DNA of 64,000 bases from Tenericutes bacterium HGW-Tenericutes-2 (GTDB taxonomy: Bacteria; Bacillota_I; Bacilli_A; Acholeplasmatales; Acholeplasmataceae): assembly GCA_002839095.1 (NCBI GenBank), contig PGXL01000003.1, positions 119,063 through 183,062 of the forward strand, given 5' to 3'. Made by a program: the position numbers and the translations under genes. This document shows, piece after piece, positions 17,663 to 26,887 of this stretch. The notes under the pieces were generated by a model. That model worked only from the letters and a program-made list of their open reading frames with translations, was not told the origin of the DNA and did no database searches. The number at the start of each line of letters is the position of its first letter. Position 1 is the stretch's first letter.

Positions 17663-18850
17663 ATGGATTTGTTTGAGTTAGATCAAAAATATATATTAAA
17701 TACTTACAAAAGAATGCCTTTAGAAATAGTAAAAGCTAAGGGCTCATATTTATATGATGAGAAAAATAACAAATATTTAGATATGTTTTCTGGTATTGCT
17801 GTTTCTAGCTTAGGTCATTTGCATCCTCATATCATTCGTGCAATGAAGAATCAAATGAAGAAAAATCTTCACTTGTCTAACTATTTTGTCTCAAGACCAC
17901 TGGTAGACCTTGCAGAAGGACTCGTTAAAAATAGCTTTGCATCTAAGGTGTTTTTTACCAATTCAGGGGCTGAAGCTATTGAAGCATCCATTAAACTTGC
18001 TAGAAAATATGGAAAATCAATTAGTCCTAATAAATTTAAAATGATTGCTCTTACTGAATCCTTTCATGGAAGAACGATGGGTGGACTATCTCTGACAGCA
18101 CAATATAAATATCAAGAGCCATTTCTCCCCCTACTACCAGGTGTGACCTATGTAAAAAGAAATGATGTGGCTGAGTTAAAAAATGCGATGAATGATGATG
18201 TCTGCGCAATCTTTATTGAAATGATTCAAGGAGAAAGTGGCATTCAAGTACTAACTGAAGAATTTATAGATGAAATGATTAAAACTGCTAAGGAACACAA
18301 AATATTAGTCGTTGCAGATGAAATTCAAACAGGATTATTAAGAACTGGTAAGCTATTTGCCTATCAGCATACCAAATTAATTCCAGATATTCTAACTCTT
18401 GCTAAGTCATTAGGTGGAGGATTACCACTTGGAGCGATGCTTGTTAGTGAGTCACTCGAAAATGTCTTAAAAGCTGGTGATCACGGAACTACATTTGGAG
18501 GAAATCCACTTGCAGCAGCCTCAGGACTTGCTTCATTTCAAATACTATCAAACGAATCGATGATTCTTGAAGTTCAAGAAAAATCTAAATGGTTATTTCA
18601 AGAATTAAATCAGCTAAAATCAAAGTATAGCATCATCAAGGAAATCAGAGGAAAAGGACTAATGATTGGTATCGAAGTTGGTGGATTTGCTGAGCAAATC
18701 AAAAGGGAAGCATTTGCTAAAAATGTGTTACTCAATATTACCAACCAAACGGTAATTCGATTACTACCGCCATTAAACATCAGTTACAAAGATTTAAAAG
18801 TTTTTCTAAATACTTTCGAAAACGTATTAATTACATTAAAATCAACTTAA
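17663..18850 (+). CDS. class-III aminotransferase, probable N-acetyl-LL-DAP aminotransferase
   Basis: PLP enzyme of 395 residues in the acetylornithine/ornithine aminotransferase (ArgD) family: FFTNSGAEAIEASIKLARKY, ADEIQTGLLRTGK and the PLP lysine in LAKSLGGGLPLGAM. In Bacillus the N-acetyl-DAP transamination is done by class-I PatA, but ArgD-type enzymes also accept N-acyl-DAP (DapC activity). Its place at the end of the dap operon, with no arginine genes near, argues for the lysine role. A terminator begins on its stop codon. Confidence 0.85.
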   Translation: MDLFELDQKYILNTYKRMPLEIVKAKGSYLYDEKNNKYLDMFSGIAVSSLGHLHPHIIRAMKNQMKKNLHLSNYFVSRPLVDLAEGLVKNSFASKVFFTNSGAEAIEASIKLARKYGKSISPNKFKMIALTESFHGRTMGGLSLTAQYKYQEPFLPLLPGVTYVKRNDVAELKNAMNDDVCAIFIEMIQGESGIQVLTEEFIDEMIKTAKEHKILVVADEIQTGLLRTGKLFAYQHTKLIPDILTLAKSLGGGLPLGAMLVSESLENVLKAGDHGTTFGGNPLAAASGLASFQILSNESMILEVQEKSKWLFQELNQLKSKYSIIKEIRGKGLMIGIEVGGFAEQIKREAFAKNVLLNITNQTVIRLLPPLNISYKDLKVFLNTFENVLITLKST

Positions 18851-18880
18851 AATGGGTAAATGACGTTACCCATTTTTTCT
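18849..18880 (+). terminator. terminator of the lysine operon
   Basis: AAAATGGGTAA pairs with TTACCCATTTT over 11 bases around a 6-base loop, followed by further T. It is a strong intrinsic terminator. Confidence 0.92.
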
Positions 18881-18888
18881 TTCTAGGG

Positions 18889-18954
18889 TATAATGATTTC
18901 AAAGCATCGAATATGATTGAAATGACGAATAAGTTATCTAGTAAGTAATATAAT
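18889..18954 (+). promoter_or_regulatory. two TATAAT boxes before the GGDEF-EAL genes
   Basis: Perfect TATAAT hexamers lie at 18889-18894 and 18949-18954, but neither has a convincing TTGACA partner. One or both may be the promoter for the c-di-GMP gene pair that starts at 19054. An AATAAGT...ACTTATT inverted repeat surrounds the second. Confidence 0.35.
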
Positions 18955-19053
18955 GACTTATTAAGTCAATAATCATCAGTATTTCGGGTTTGTGGTTGAA
19001 ATATTCTCAAATATCACATAAAATGATAGTAGTACGATGAAAGAAGGAATTGA

Positions 19054-21651
19054 GTGAAGCGCTACACCTGGAAACTTGCAATTGCATTTATATTTTCCTA
19101 CATACTGCTCATGCTGGTGGTTGTTTTTGCTTATATCAATATTTCCAAGAATTTTATTGAAAGACAAGCTAGCAATAATCTCCTTGATTCAGGTGAAGTT
19201 TTATCAGATCGTTTCAATGCACAACTTGATTTTGACTATAACAAACTTAAGGATACGATATTGACATATGAGTCCCAATCACTTGACCCAGTGACAACGC
19301 TAAAAGCGAATATAGATCAATTATTGGTATATGGTTATACCTACACCGGTTTTGGTACATTAGATGGTAGAGTCTTAACCATTGATGGTATAGATTATAC
19401 CTACATCACTGAATATGTTCTAATAGACTACGCTGAAAAAGTTACAATCTATTCATTTCAAAGTGCATTCAATGTAGGAGACAATACGAATTATATTTTC
19501 TTTAAAGTCAATAACATCATTGCTTATTTTGAAGCTGCTCCATATATTGAATCTTTAATGCAGTCAAATACGACAGCTAGCAACTTCTTAGTTATGTTTT
19601 CTGACAATTCAATTGTGTATAAAAGCTTTACAAATGGAACAATCAACTTTTTCTATGATTATCTAAGAAACGAATTCGTTAGTGAAACTTCGATCAATAG
19701 CATTAAAGACAAGTTAATGTCAGGTTTACCACATGTCGTACAGCTAAAATTTTTAGGTGAACCTTCATTTATTACGTTTAATCCACTAGATACAAGCTTC
19801 TCATTGAAACAAATTTATCTAGTTGTTGTTTATAATCAAAGCGATGTCATCATATCGATGTCATATTTAACTAATATCCTTTGGGCGTTATTTTTTGTAA
19901 TCTTTTTGTTATTCGCATTGGCTTTAGTAATTATTTATAAAATTTTAGTCACCAAGATTAATGATATCGAAAACGCTAGAATCACCCATTATTATGCTAA
20001 GCCTTATATCATATGGATTACTGGTAAAGGAAAAATCAAGAGTTATAATCAAAGCTTTAAAAAACTTTTAGGCGATTATGACATTTATGATAAAATACAG
20101 GATTTCAAAATCAAAACTGAGTTTGACATGGAAAACATCGAGGATGTTATCCATCGTCAAAGAGCTTTTACTGCGATATTTGAATTGGGCTTAATGAAGC
20201 TGGTCTATATTAGATTTATTCCAATGCGTTCAGGTGGTGGGTACTTACTTGTTGGTGATGATATATCTAATATTGAAGGTGCTTTTGATGAGTATAAGTC
20301 CTTAGCTTTATACAATAAAGTCACACATCTTCCAAACTACAACAGCCTAAGAGCAGACTTAATAGCTTTCTTTAATGATTTGGATGCAGTAAAGAAAATG
20401 AATTCATTACTAGCAATCGACATTGTATCATTCTCTAAGATTAATATCTTATTGGGTGAAAAGAGTGGAGATAGATTTCTTGTTATCATTTCAGAATTGA
20501 TTGATGAATCCTTAGAGGGTTATCCTGCAACGCTTTATAATATTGAAGCAGATAGTTTCTTCATTTTCTTCAAGGACATCGAGAATTATAACTGGGTTAC
20601 TAGATGGATTACAAAGATTTTGAGTATATTTGAAAAGCCAATAACAATTGACAAGAACTTTATCAATATTGATGTCAAAATTGGTGTATTTCATATAGAA
20701 TCCGATCGCTATGAAATATTGAATGCTGATGTTGCCTATGATAACGCGAATTTAGCTCTAAACCATGCAAAGGAATCCAATACACATAAACATTTTATTT
20801 ATGATGTAAGCTTAAGTATGGTTGCATCCCGTGAACAGTTGATGGAAGCTGATTTAGCGATTGCAATTAAGAATCAAGAGTTTTATATGGCACTTCAACC
20901 TCAATATGACAATAGCAAAGAAATGATTACAGGATTTGAAGCGCTAATTCGTTGGAAAAATCCAAAGTATAGCTCAGAATCACCTTTGAAATTCATTCAA
21001 ATGGCTGAGCGTAATAATATGATCATCGATATTGGCCGTATTGCACTTCATGAGACATGTCAGATTGCTAAGGAAATGGAAAAATATAACGTACATCTAT
21101 CCTTAAATATTTCTCCAGTTCAGATTTTACAAGCTGGGTTCGTTAATGAAATCATCACTGTATTTGAGCAATATGACCTAAAAAAGCATTCTATTAGCCT
21201 AGAAATCACCGAAACATTCTTAATTGGATCATTCGAGCTCGTTATCAACAAACTTAAATTACTTCAAAAATATGGATTTGACATCCATCTAGATGACTTT
21301 GGTACAGGTTATTCATCACTTCAATATTTAAGAGACTTACCAATTAATACGATTAAAATAGACCGTGCATTTATTATTAATTTGGAAACAGATGCCCATT
21401 CTAGAGCAATCGTTTCAATGATTTCCAGCTTAGCTAAAAACGTTGGCTTGGAAGTTATTGCTGAAGGTATTGAAAATGAGAAACAAAATCTAATTGTTTA
21501 CAAGAGTGGATGTAATGTCATTCAGGGTTACATGATTTCGCAGCCAGTTGTTAAAAGTGAAGCAATCAAATTGCTTATTGACTATAATATAGATAAGACA
21601 AAGAGAGTTGACGTTCAAAGACTTATCAAACCGAAGGAGATCAAGAGATGA
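19054..21651 (+). CDS. membrane sensor GGDEF-EAL protein, predicted c-di-GMP phosphodiesterase
   Basis: 865-residue membrane protein. TM1 (about 5-30) and TM2 (about 275-300) enclose a ~245-residue extracytoplasmic sensor domain of CHASE/Cache size. A linker with PAS-like size leads to a degenerate GGDEF domain (about 410-540) in which the signature reads EADSF (near residues 498-502), so it cannot make c-di-GMP. The EAL domain (about 600-850) looks intact: EALIRW at 629, LNISPVQ, LEITET, DDFGTGYSSL with both Asp at 747-748, IKIDRAF and IAEGIEN. It should hydrolyse c-di-GMP to pGpG in response to an outside signal. GTG start with AAGAAGGA upstream. The stop overlaps the next gene by ATGA. Confidence 0.9.
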   Translation: MKRYTWKLAIAFIFSYILLMLVVVFAYINISKNFIERQASNNLLDSGEVLSDRFNAQLDFDYNKLKDTILTYESQSLDPVTTLKANIDQLLVYGYTYTGFGTLDGRVLTIDGIDYTYITEYVLIDYAEKVTIYSFQSAFNVGDNTNYIFFKVNNIIAYFEAAPYIESLMQSNTTASNFLVMFSDNSIVYKSFTNGTINFFYDYLRNEFVSETSINSIKDKLMSGLPHVVQLKFLGEPSFITFNPLDTSFSLKQIYLVVVYNQSDVIISMSYLTNILWALFFVIFLLFALALVIIYKILVTKINDIENARITHYYAKPYIIWITGKGKIKSYNQSFKKLLGDYDIYDKIQDFKIKTEFDMENIEDVIHRQRAFTAIFELGLMKLVYIRFIPMRSGGGYLLVGDDISNIEGAFDEYKSLALYNKVTHLPNYNSLRADLIAFFNDLDAVKKMNSLLAIDIVSFSKINILLGEKSGDRFLVIISELIDESLEGYPATLYNIEADSFFIFFKDIENYNWVTRWITKILSIFEKPITIDKNFINIDVKIGVFHIESDRYEILNADVAYDNANLALNHAKESNTHKHFIYDVSLSMVASREQLMEADLAIAIKNQEFYMALQPQYDNSKEMITGFEALIRWKNPKYSSESPLKFIQMAERNNMIIDIGRIALHETCQIAKEMEKYNVHLSLNISPVQILQAGFVNEIITVFEQYDLKKHSISLEITETFLIGSFELVINKLKLLQKYGFDIHLDDFGTGYSSLQYLRDLPINTIKIDRAFIINLETDAHSRAIVSMISSLAKNVGLEVIAEGIENEKQNLIVYKSGCNVIQGYMISQPVVKSEAIKLLIDYNIDKTKRVDVQRLIKPKEIKR

Positions 21652-23084
21652 GATGGTTTAGCATATATCAAGCAAGTGCTGAGTTGACAATTATTTTAAC
21701 TATGGTTTCAATATTGTTTATGCTAGCAGCAATCTATTTTTTAGCACGCTCTTATTTCAATGAACGTCAAAAAATAAAGGAAGAAAAGGCATTAACCATT
21801 GAAGGTGTGTTGACTAGAGCAGAAATTACATCTATTATTACATCTCACATTGCTAGAGCTGGTAAGGATGGTCAATTTTCACTTATTTATCTTGATTTGG
21901 ATAAGTTCTCTGATTTCATTAACGCATTTGGTCAAAATGAAAGTGAAAAGATTATTGAAAAGATTGTTAAAAATATTGAATATGCATTACCTAAGACAGT
22001 CAAGCTAGCAAGACTTCAAAATGATGAATTCCTAATTTTCTTATCGATGGATTATGATCGAACAGAAGCAGTTGACTTAGCAAATAAGGTAAAAATCGCG
22101 TTAAGTCGTCCAATTAAACTTTTCGGTGATACCTCGATTAATTCAACAGCATCGATATCCATTGCATTCTTTCCAATACATGGTGGTAATTTAAAGGACT
22201 TATTAAATTCACTTAAGCTAGCAACCTATATAATCAAACGTAATGGTGGTAATGCAATCAGAGTCTATTCAGATGAAATGACAACAGAGGGTGGAGAGCA
22301 TGTTGAGTATTACTATCAAATCAAGCATGCTATTCAGCATAAGGAGTTCCAATTGTTCTATCATCCGATGATTGATATAACATCGAATAACATCTTTGGT
22401 GTTGAAGCACTCATACGTTGGAATCACCCAGAGCACGGTTTATTATCACCATTTAAATTTCTAGGTATTATGGAACAATCAGGTGACATTAACTGGATTG
22501 GTTTATGGGGATTAGAAACTGTCATCAAGACCTATCAAGAGTTAAAACAAGAATTTCCGAAACGAAATATATTATTTTCGATTAACTTAAGCCCTAAACA
22601 GCTTATGAATGAAAATTTATCTTTTGAATTCCAAAAACTATTAAAGAAATACCGAATGAATGCTGAAAATATCATCTTAGAAATCATTGAATTTGCTGTC
22701 TTTGATAAGCCTCTTCAAATTCATAAAACACTGTCTGACTTGAAGAAAATGGGTTTTCAAATTGCGATTGATGGATTTGGTCTAGACTATGCAACTCTCT
22801 CTAAGGCAGAGGCATTGGATATCGATATCATCAAGCTAGATAACGAATTCTTAAAGGAAGAAGAATCCTATATGAAGGCGAAGTTCGCATCTCTTCTAGT
22901 TGAGTTCGCACATAAGAATAAGTATACAGTCATATGTGAGGCAATTGAAGATCTACCTATGCTAGAGGAAGCGAAGAAATATCAAATTGAAGTCATGCAA
23001 GGTTTCTACTTCACCAAACCACTTTCAGCAGAAGCTCTGCGTGGATATATAGGTACAGAAGCCTGGAAAGATGTTCAAAAATAA
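21648..23084 (+). CDS. membrane-anchored degenerate GGDEF-EAL protein
   Basis: 478 residues: one N-terminal TM (about 13-35), a GGDEF domain whose motif reads RLQNDEF (residues 122-128; Gly-Gly replaced by Gln-Asn), and an EAL domain. EALIRW is kept at 253, as are NLSPKQ, LEIIEF and IIKLDNEF. However, the two-metal motif DDFGTG has become DGFGLD near residue 375, losing one metal-binding Asp, and loop 6 is altered. It is likely a c-di-GMP binding or regulatory partner of the gene before it, rather than an enzyme. The ATGA overlap with that gene implies equal production. It is followed by a terminator. Confidence 0.87.
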   Translation: MRWFSIYQASAELTIILTMVSILFMLAAIYFLARSYFNERQKIKEEKALTIEGVLTRAEITSIITSHIARAGKDGQFSLIYLDLDKFSDFINAFGQNESEKIIEKIVKNIEYALPKTVKLARLQNDEFLIFLSMDYDRTEAVDLANKVKIALSRPIKLFGDTSINSTASISIAFFPIHGGNLKDLLNSLKLATYIIKRNGGNAIRVYSDEMTTEGGEHVEYYYQIKHAIQHKEFQLFYHPMIDITSNNIFGVEALIRWNHPEHGLLSPFKFLGIMEQSGDINWIGLWGLETVIKTYQELKQEFPKRNILFSINLSPKQLMNENLSFEFQKLLKKYRMNAENIILEIIEFAVFDKPLQIHKTLSDLKKMGFQIAIDGFGLDYATLSKAEALDIDIIKLDNEFLKEEESYMKAKFASLLVEFAHKNKYTVICEAIEDLPMLEEAKKYQIEVMQGFYFTKPLSAEALRGYIGTEAWKDVQK

Positions 23085-23104
23085 AAAGAATTGAATGAAA
23101 AATG

Positions 23105-23138
23105 AACTGCTTGTTAATCAGGCAGTTTTTTTATTTTT
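23105..23138 (+). terminator. terminator of the c-di-GMP gene pair
   Basis: AACTGC at 23105-23110 pairs with GCAGTT at 23122-23127, followed by a T-run. It separates the GGDEF-EAL pair from the surface-protein cluster. Confidence 0.85.
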
Positions 23139-23215
23139 ATAGTGTTTAAATAAGTATTATTTATTGAAATAAATTTGAAGTCTTAAGAAATAATGATGTA
23201 CATTGACATAAATAA

Positions 23216-23338
23216 TTACGTTTATCTTAACAAAAACGGAATATTTATAAACATTAAGAATTTGTAAGGGAAATGAAATAAACGTAAGCAATTTATAACA
23301 ATTTTTTAATTTTAATTTGTGTTTTGTTGTGATAGTAT
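23216..23338 (+). promoter_or_regulatory. upstream region of surface cluster 1: inverted repeat and extended -10
   Basis: An exact inverted repeat, TTACGTTTAT at 23216-23225 and ATAAACGTAA at 23278-23287, has its arms 52 bases apart. Downstream, TGATAGTAT (TAGTAT at 23333-23338 with TG one base before) resembles an extended -10, 33 bases before the first gene. No GEMM riboswitch is present here, in contrast to cluster 2. The repeat could be a pair of transcription-factor sites; this is inference. Confidence 0.35.
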
Positions 23339-23370
23339 CGAGTTATAGAAAAGGGAAGAAGTGATTTTGA

Positions 23371-24081
23371 ATGAAGTTATCCAAGGTTCTTAAAGTTCAA
23401 AAGTCAATCAGACAAAAGCGAATGCAGTCCTTATTCTTTATCGGATCTGGCATTCTTTCAGTCATTTTCATTCTCATAACTTTCTATGGACAACAAGCAG
23501 GGAACTTCGTCATGACAGTTGATTACGATGCATATAAACGAGGTATAGTCTTATCCAATGATGAAACTTTCAATAATGCTCAGGCAAGATTGATGACAAA
23601 GCCTGTTGGAGAAGCAAGAGACATGACATACTCTTGGTTGAAGATTGAAGAAGTATCAGCAACTACAGGAAATTATAGGGATCCAGATTATGATTATGTT
23701 GCATATACATTTTATCTTCAAAATAATGGAGTCGAAGCCGTTAATATCATCTATCACATTAGAATTACAGATACATATAAAGGAATGGATGAGGCAATAA
23801 GGGTTTTAGTGATTGAAGAAGGGGTAGAGACGATTTACCAAAAACCAGATAATAACCCTGGTGGTGGTGTCTTAATTAGTTATCCTCTTGAATTACAGCG
23901 TACTGAAAAGTTTTTATCAGAAACCATTGTAACAAGAAAAAGAATTTCCAATTTTACACCAGGACAGATCAGAAAATTCAGTGTTGTGATGTGGATTGAG
24001 GGAACTGACCCAGATTGTACAGATGATATCTTAGGTGGAATGATTAAGCTTCAGATGAACTTCTCGATTGAAAAACCATAG
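23371..24081 (+). CDS. exported TasA-like family protein A1
   Basis: 236 residues with an N-terminal hydrophobic segment (about 20-43) ending FYGQQAGNFVMTVD, then a beta-rich extracytoplasmic domain. The C-terminus VVMWIEGTDPDCTDDILGG followed by a short hydrophobic strand is, from memory, a recurrent ending of SipW-dependent/camelysin-TasA-like proteins, and the same W-x-EG-x-D element recurs in the next two genes. It starts cluster 1; RBS AAGGGAAGAAG. The paralogue is at 38060. It is probably a membrane-linked or exported component of a surface fibre. The exact role, assembly base or minor subunit, is unknown. Confidence 0.65.
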   Translation: MKLSKVLKVQKSIRQKRMQSLFFIGSGILSVIFILITFYGQQAGNFVMTVDYDAYKRGIVLSNDETFNNAQARLMTKPVGEARDMTYSWLKIEEVSATTGNYRDPDYDYVAYTFYLQNNGVEAVNIIYHIRITDTYKGMDEAIRVLVIEEGVETIYQKPDNNPGGGVLISYPLELQRTEKFLSETIVTRKRISNFTPGQIRKFSVVMWIEGTDPDCTDDILGGMIKLQMNFSIEKP

Positions 24082-24092
24082 GAGGAGGGCAT

Positions 24093-25058
24093 ATGAATAA
24101 AATAAGGAAACTCTATCTATCAACACTCTCACTTCTATTTATCCTCATGATCTTTGGTACTGTCACCTACGCGTGGATTACGATGTCAACGATTAATAGT
24201 ATTGAAGGCTTATCATTAACTGCAACAACAGCAAGTGAACTAGAAATATCACTCGATGGCATCAATTTTGGAAATCACATTGATTCATCAGTGATTGAAG
24301 TATATTTCGGTAATCCAACACTTAAGGATGTTACCTCAAGAAATGGTGTTGACTTTAGAAGAGGTGGACTTACTGAATATGGAGTTGCAATTCCAAACCG
24401 AGATTATATGTCCTTCGAATTATGGTTTAGGACCTCAAAGCAAGAACATGGACTCTATTTAATCAATAATGTTAGTCCAACTGTCATGTATGATACAACA
24501 GCTAAAGGAACATATGTCGTATCAAGAGGTAGAAGCTGGGAAAGTAGTGTTGACTTCTTAAACGGCAATCAAATTGGCAATATGGTTTATAAGGGTGATG
24601 TCAACTTCTATTATGCAAGTCAAGCAGTAAGAATTTCAGTTGAAGAACTCAAGGATGATGAAAATTTGCTTGACACAAGAGATTTAAATGATTTAAGGGT
24701 ATTTCTATACGATCCATCAGAAAATGAATCTAGAGGATACGGAAAACCATATGGAGCATATAGCTACTTTGCACAGCATACCGGAGTTTTCATAGAATTA
24801 CCTAGTGAATTACCACCTACGAGCTACAGATTATCAGAGATGGATCCTATGAATCCATATCAGGCTTTAGATAATGAATCACTGGTTGCACTACTACAGG
24901 AAACAATTCATCAAACACCAGCAGGAAAAACTTATTATCAAGGCAAGGTTAGAATTAATATCTGGATAGAAGGTTGGGATGCAGATGCATTCGACGCAAT
25001 TATCTCAGATCGAATTAAAATGCAGCTGGAATTCAAAATTGCACATCCAGCACAGTAA
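24093..25058 (+). CDS. SipW-type signal peptide surface protein B1
   Basis: 321 residues. The N-terminus has a short basic stretch, a hydrophobic core and the ending GTVTYAWI, the AxA-type/AW junction shared by most exported proteins in this region and typical of SipW-dependent precursors. The mature part is beta-rich and ends with INIWIEGWDADAFDAI plus a strand, matching proteins A1 and C1. Likely cleaved by the SipW peptidase encoded 1.1 kb downstream. RBS AGGAGG is 7 bases before ATG. The paralogue B2 is at 38781, sharing LTATSS/LTATTA, SYRLSEMDP and NPYQALDNESLVA. Confidence 0.72.
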   Translation: MNKIRKLYLSTLSLLFILMIFGTVTYAWITMSTINSIEGLSLTATTASELEISLDGINFGNHIDSSVIEVYFGNPTLKDVTSRNGVDFRRGGLTEYGVAIPNRDYMSFELWFRTSKQEHGLYLINNVSPTVMYDTTAKGTYVVSRGRSWESSVDFLNGNQIGNMVYKGDVNFYYASQAVRISVEELKDDENLLDTRDLNDLRVFLYDPSENESRGYGKPYGAYSYFAQHTGVFIELPSELPPTSYRLSEMDPMNPYQALDNESLVALLQETIHQTPAGKTYYQGKVRINIWIEGWDADAFDAIISDRIKMQLEFKIAHPAQ

Positions 25059-25130
25059 CTTATGTGTTCATTTAGCATAGCTAATTGATATAGAAAAAAA
25101 TAAAAGAAAAAAATATAAGGAGACTAGAAA

Positions 25131-26063
25131 ATGAACAAACTCACAAGAAAGTTAGTATTATCCGTTTTATCAGTCGTTTTAACAGTGGTAGCACTTGGAA
25201 CTACGACATTTGCATGGTTTACAATTACGAATACAGCAACAGTACAACCATTTCAAGCAGAAGTTATTGCTGATTCAGGGATTCAAATTGCGATAGGTAC
25301 TGGAGATCCTCTATCATTAGAATGGAAGACTACATTGACTACACAAGACATTATTAATTATATGACACTCACTTATGGTGTAGATGGATTTAGATTCAAT
25401 CACGTAACTTCACCTGATGGAAGAAATTTTTACACACTAGGTACAGTCGGTGTTGGTGATGGTACAACAGAAGGCTATTTACAATTACCACTTCATTTCA
25501 GATCAGATTCTACATCTAAAATCAATTGGAGCTATGTTTCATTAAGTGGACTAGATGCTTCATTTACAACTAGAGTAGCGTTTACCGACAGTAAAGGTGT
25601 TGCTCGTGCTGCTAACAGTTCACTACTTGTTAATCCAGCAGACGCGATGAGAATATCTATCACTGGTCAAGTTGCTTCACTTCAATCAACATTAGCTTAT
25701 GAAAATCCAAGCTCTGATACAAACACAGTTCTTGGTGGTTTAGATGCAGAAGATCTACGTGGAACTACTGAAGATGTACAAGGCGTACCTACCTATATTG
25801 GTGTTAATGGTGCTCAAAACTACTTCTACAGATCCAATGCGATTCTTCCTGGTGGAAGTAATGCAGTTTCTACAGTAACAACTTTAACTTCTTTAGATAA
25901 CAATCTAATCCTAGACATGGCTTCAGGTCAAGAATTAACAGCTGATGCTGAATACTATGGACAAGTTACTGTACGTATTTGGTTTGAAGGTTGGGATGCA
26001 GAAGGCTACAATGCATTATTAGGCAGAACAATCCTTGCATCATTTAGATTCCAAGGAGCATAA
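25131..26063 (+). CDS. TasA-like major surface protein C1 (SipW-type precursor)
   Basis: 310 residues. Signal region KLVLSVLSVVLTVVALG then TTFAWFT, with the predicted cut after the Ala of TFA. The mature protein is Thr/Ser/Ala-rich, low in Lys and free of Cys, with an ending RIWFEGWDAEGYNALLGR. Such composition suits a secreted filament subunit, and TasA of Bacillus is the best-known SipW substrate. A strong RBS (AAGGAG) and an RNA hairpin just after the gene suggest a high and uncoupled protein level. The paralogue C2 (39825) has an almost identical first 35 residues but a diverged body. Calling it the main fibre subunit is inference. Confidence 0.72.
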   Translation: MNKLTRKLVLSVLSVVLTVVALGTTTFAWFTITNTATVQPFQAEVIADSGIQIAIGTGDPLSLEWKTTLTTQDIINYMTLTYGVDGFRFNHVTSPDGRNFYTLGTVGVGDGTTEGYLQLPLHFRSDSTSKINWSYVSLSGLDASFTTRVAFTDSKGVARAANSSLLVNPADAMRISITGQVASLQSTLAYENPSSDTNTVLGGLDAEDLRGTTEDVQGVPTYIGVNGAQNYFYRSNAILPGGSNAVSTVTTLTSLDNNLILDMASGQELTADAEYYGQVTVRIWFEGWDAEGYNALLGRTILASFRFQGA

Positions 26064-26085
26064 TATTTAAATAAAATAACGATTT

Positions 26086-26142
26086 CTAGTCGGGTAAGTG
26101 CAACAACGTTCATGTTGCACTTACCAACCTACTTGGTGACTA
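26086..26142 (+). ncRNA. intercistronic hairpin element, copy 1
   Basis: GGTAAGTGCAACA (26093-26105) pairs perfectly with TGTTGCACTTACC (26113-26125). An outer TAGTC/GACTA pairing (26087-26091 with 26138-26142) encloses it together with CCTACTTGG. There is no T-run, so it is not a standard terminator. An equivalent with compensated base changes lies at the same place in cluster 2. It likely stabilises the upstream C message or dampens readthrough to the peptidase gene. Confidence 0.75.
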
Positions 26143-26162
26143 AAAATAAATGAGAGGTTTAT

Positions 26163-26852
26163 ATGAATCCTATTACTAGAAAAAAAGTAGTTAACATAAT
26201 TAAAGTATCACTTAATGGAATATTTTATGCTGTTATTATCTTTTTGGTGTTATTTTCAGTTGCCAGTATCAAACTAAAATCGCAAGCTGATATAGCAAAT
26301 ATTTTTCAAACTGGTTTTCTTTCTGTGCAATCGGATTCGATGACAGGAGATAACAAAGATTCCTTCAATCAAGGAGATGTCATCTTGGTAAGTATGTTAA
26401 ATGATCAATCTAGATCTCATCTACAAGTTGGAGACATTGTTACATTTTATGATATGAGAATTAGAAGTCATAATACGCATCGTATCGTCTTGATTGAGTA
26501 TATTGATGGTGAAGCATTTTTAATCACTAAAGGTGATAATGCAACAGAAGCAGATCGACCAATTCATATTTCAGAAGCACTATCCGTGCATCGCCAAACC
26601 ATACCAGGTATTGGAAATATGCTTGATTATCTTCAATCACCAGTTGGATTTGCTTTATTTGTAATTCTTCCTGTGTTAGTCTTACTTTTACTAGAAGGAG
26701 CATTTTTAGTAAGATTCCTTCTTGTGATGAATAAAGAAAAACTTGAACTTAAGTTTAAAAAAGAAGTTCAAATTGTGAATCAAAGCTTGGAATCAGAAAT
26801 AGAGGCAATTCGCAAGGAAATACTTCGCGAACTTGAGTTAACAAAGGGATAA
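26163..26852 (+). CDS. sipW: SipW-type signal peptidase I, copy 1
   Basis: 229-residue membrane peptidase of the ER/archaeal type that processes TasA-like precursors on the outer membrane face. TM1 is about 17-38. The catalytic Ser is in SDSM (Ser59), His replaces the bacterial Lys in THRIV (His106), and an Asp lies in the KGDNATEAD stretch (125-131). A second TM (about 158-183) is followed by a charged cytosolic tail of ~45 residues, longer than in Bacillus SipW. It stands between the C1 gene and the AAA+ gene. Paralogues are at 40860 and 45059. Confidence 0.88.
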   Translation: MNPITRKKVVNIIKVSLNGIFYAVIIFLVLFSVASIKLKSQADIANIFQTGFLSVQSDSMTGDNKDSFNQGDVILVSMLNDQSRSHLQVGDIVTFYDMRIRSHNTHRIVLIEYIDGEAFLITKGDNATEADRPIHISEALSVHRQTIPGIGNMLDYLQSPVGFALFVILPVLVLLLLEGAFLVRFLLVMNKEKLELKFKKEVQIVNQSLESEIEAIRKEILRELELTKG

Positions 26853-26887
26853 TCAAAAAGATATAATCGATTTTTTAGGAGAAGACC

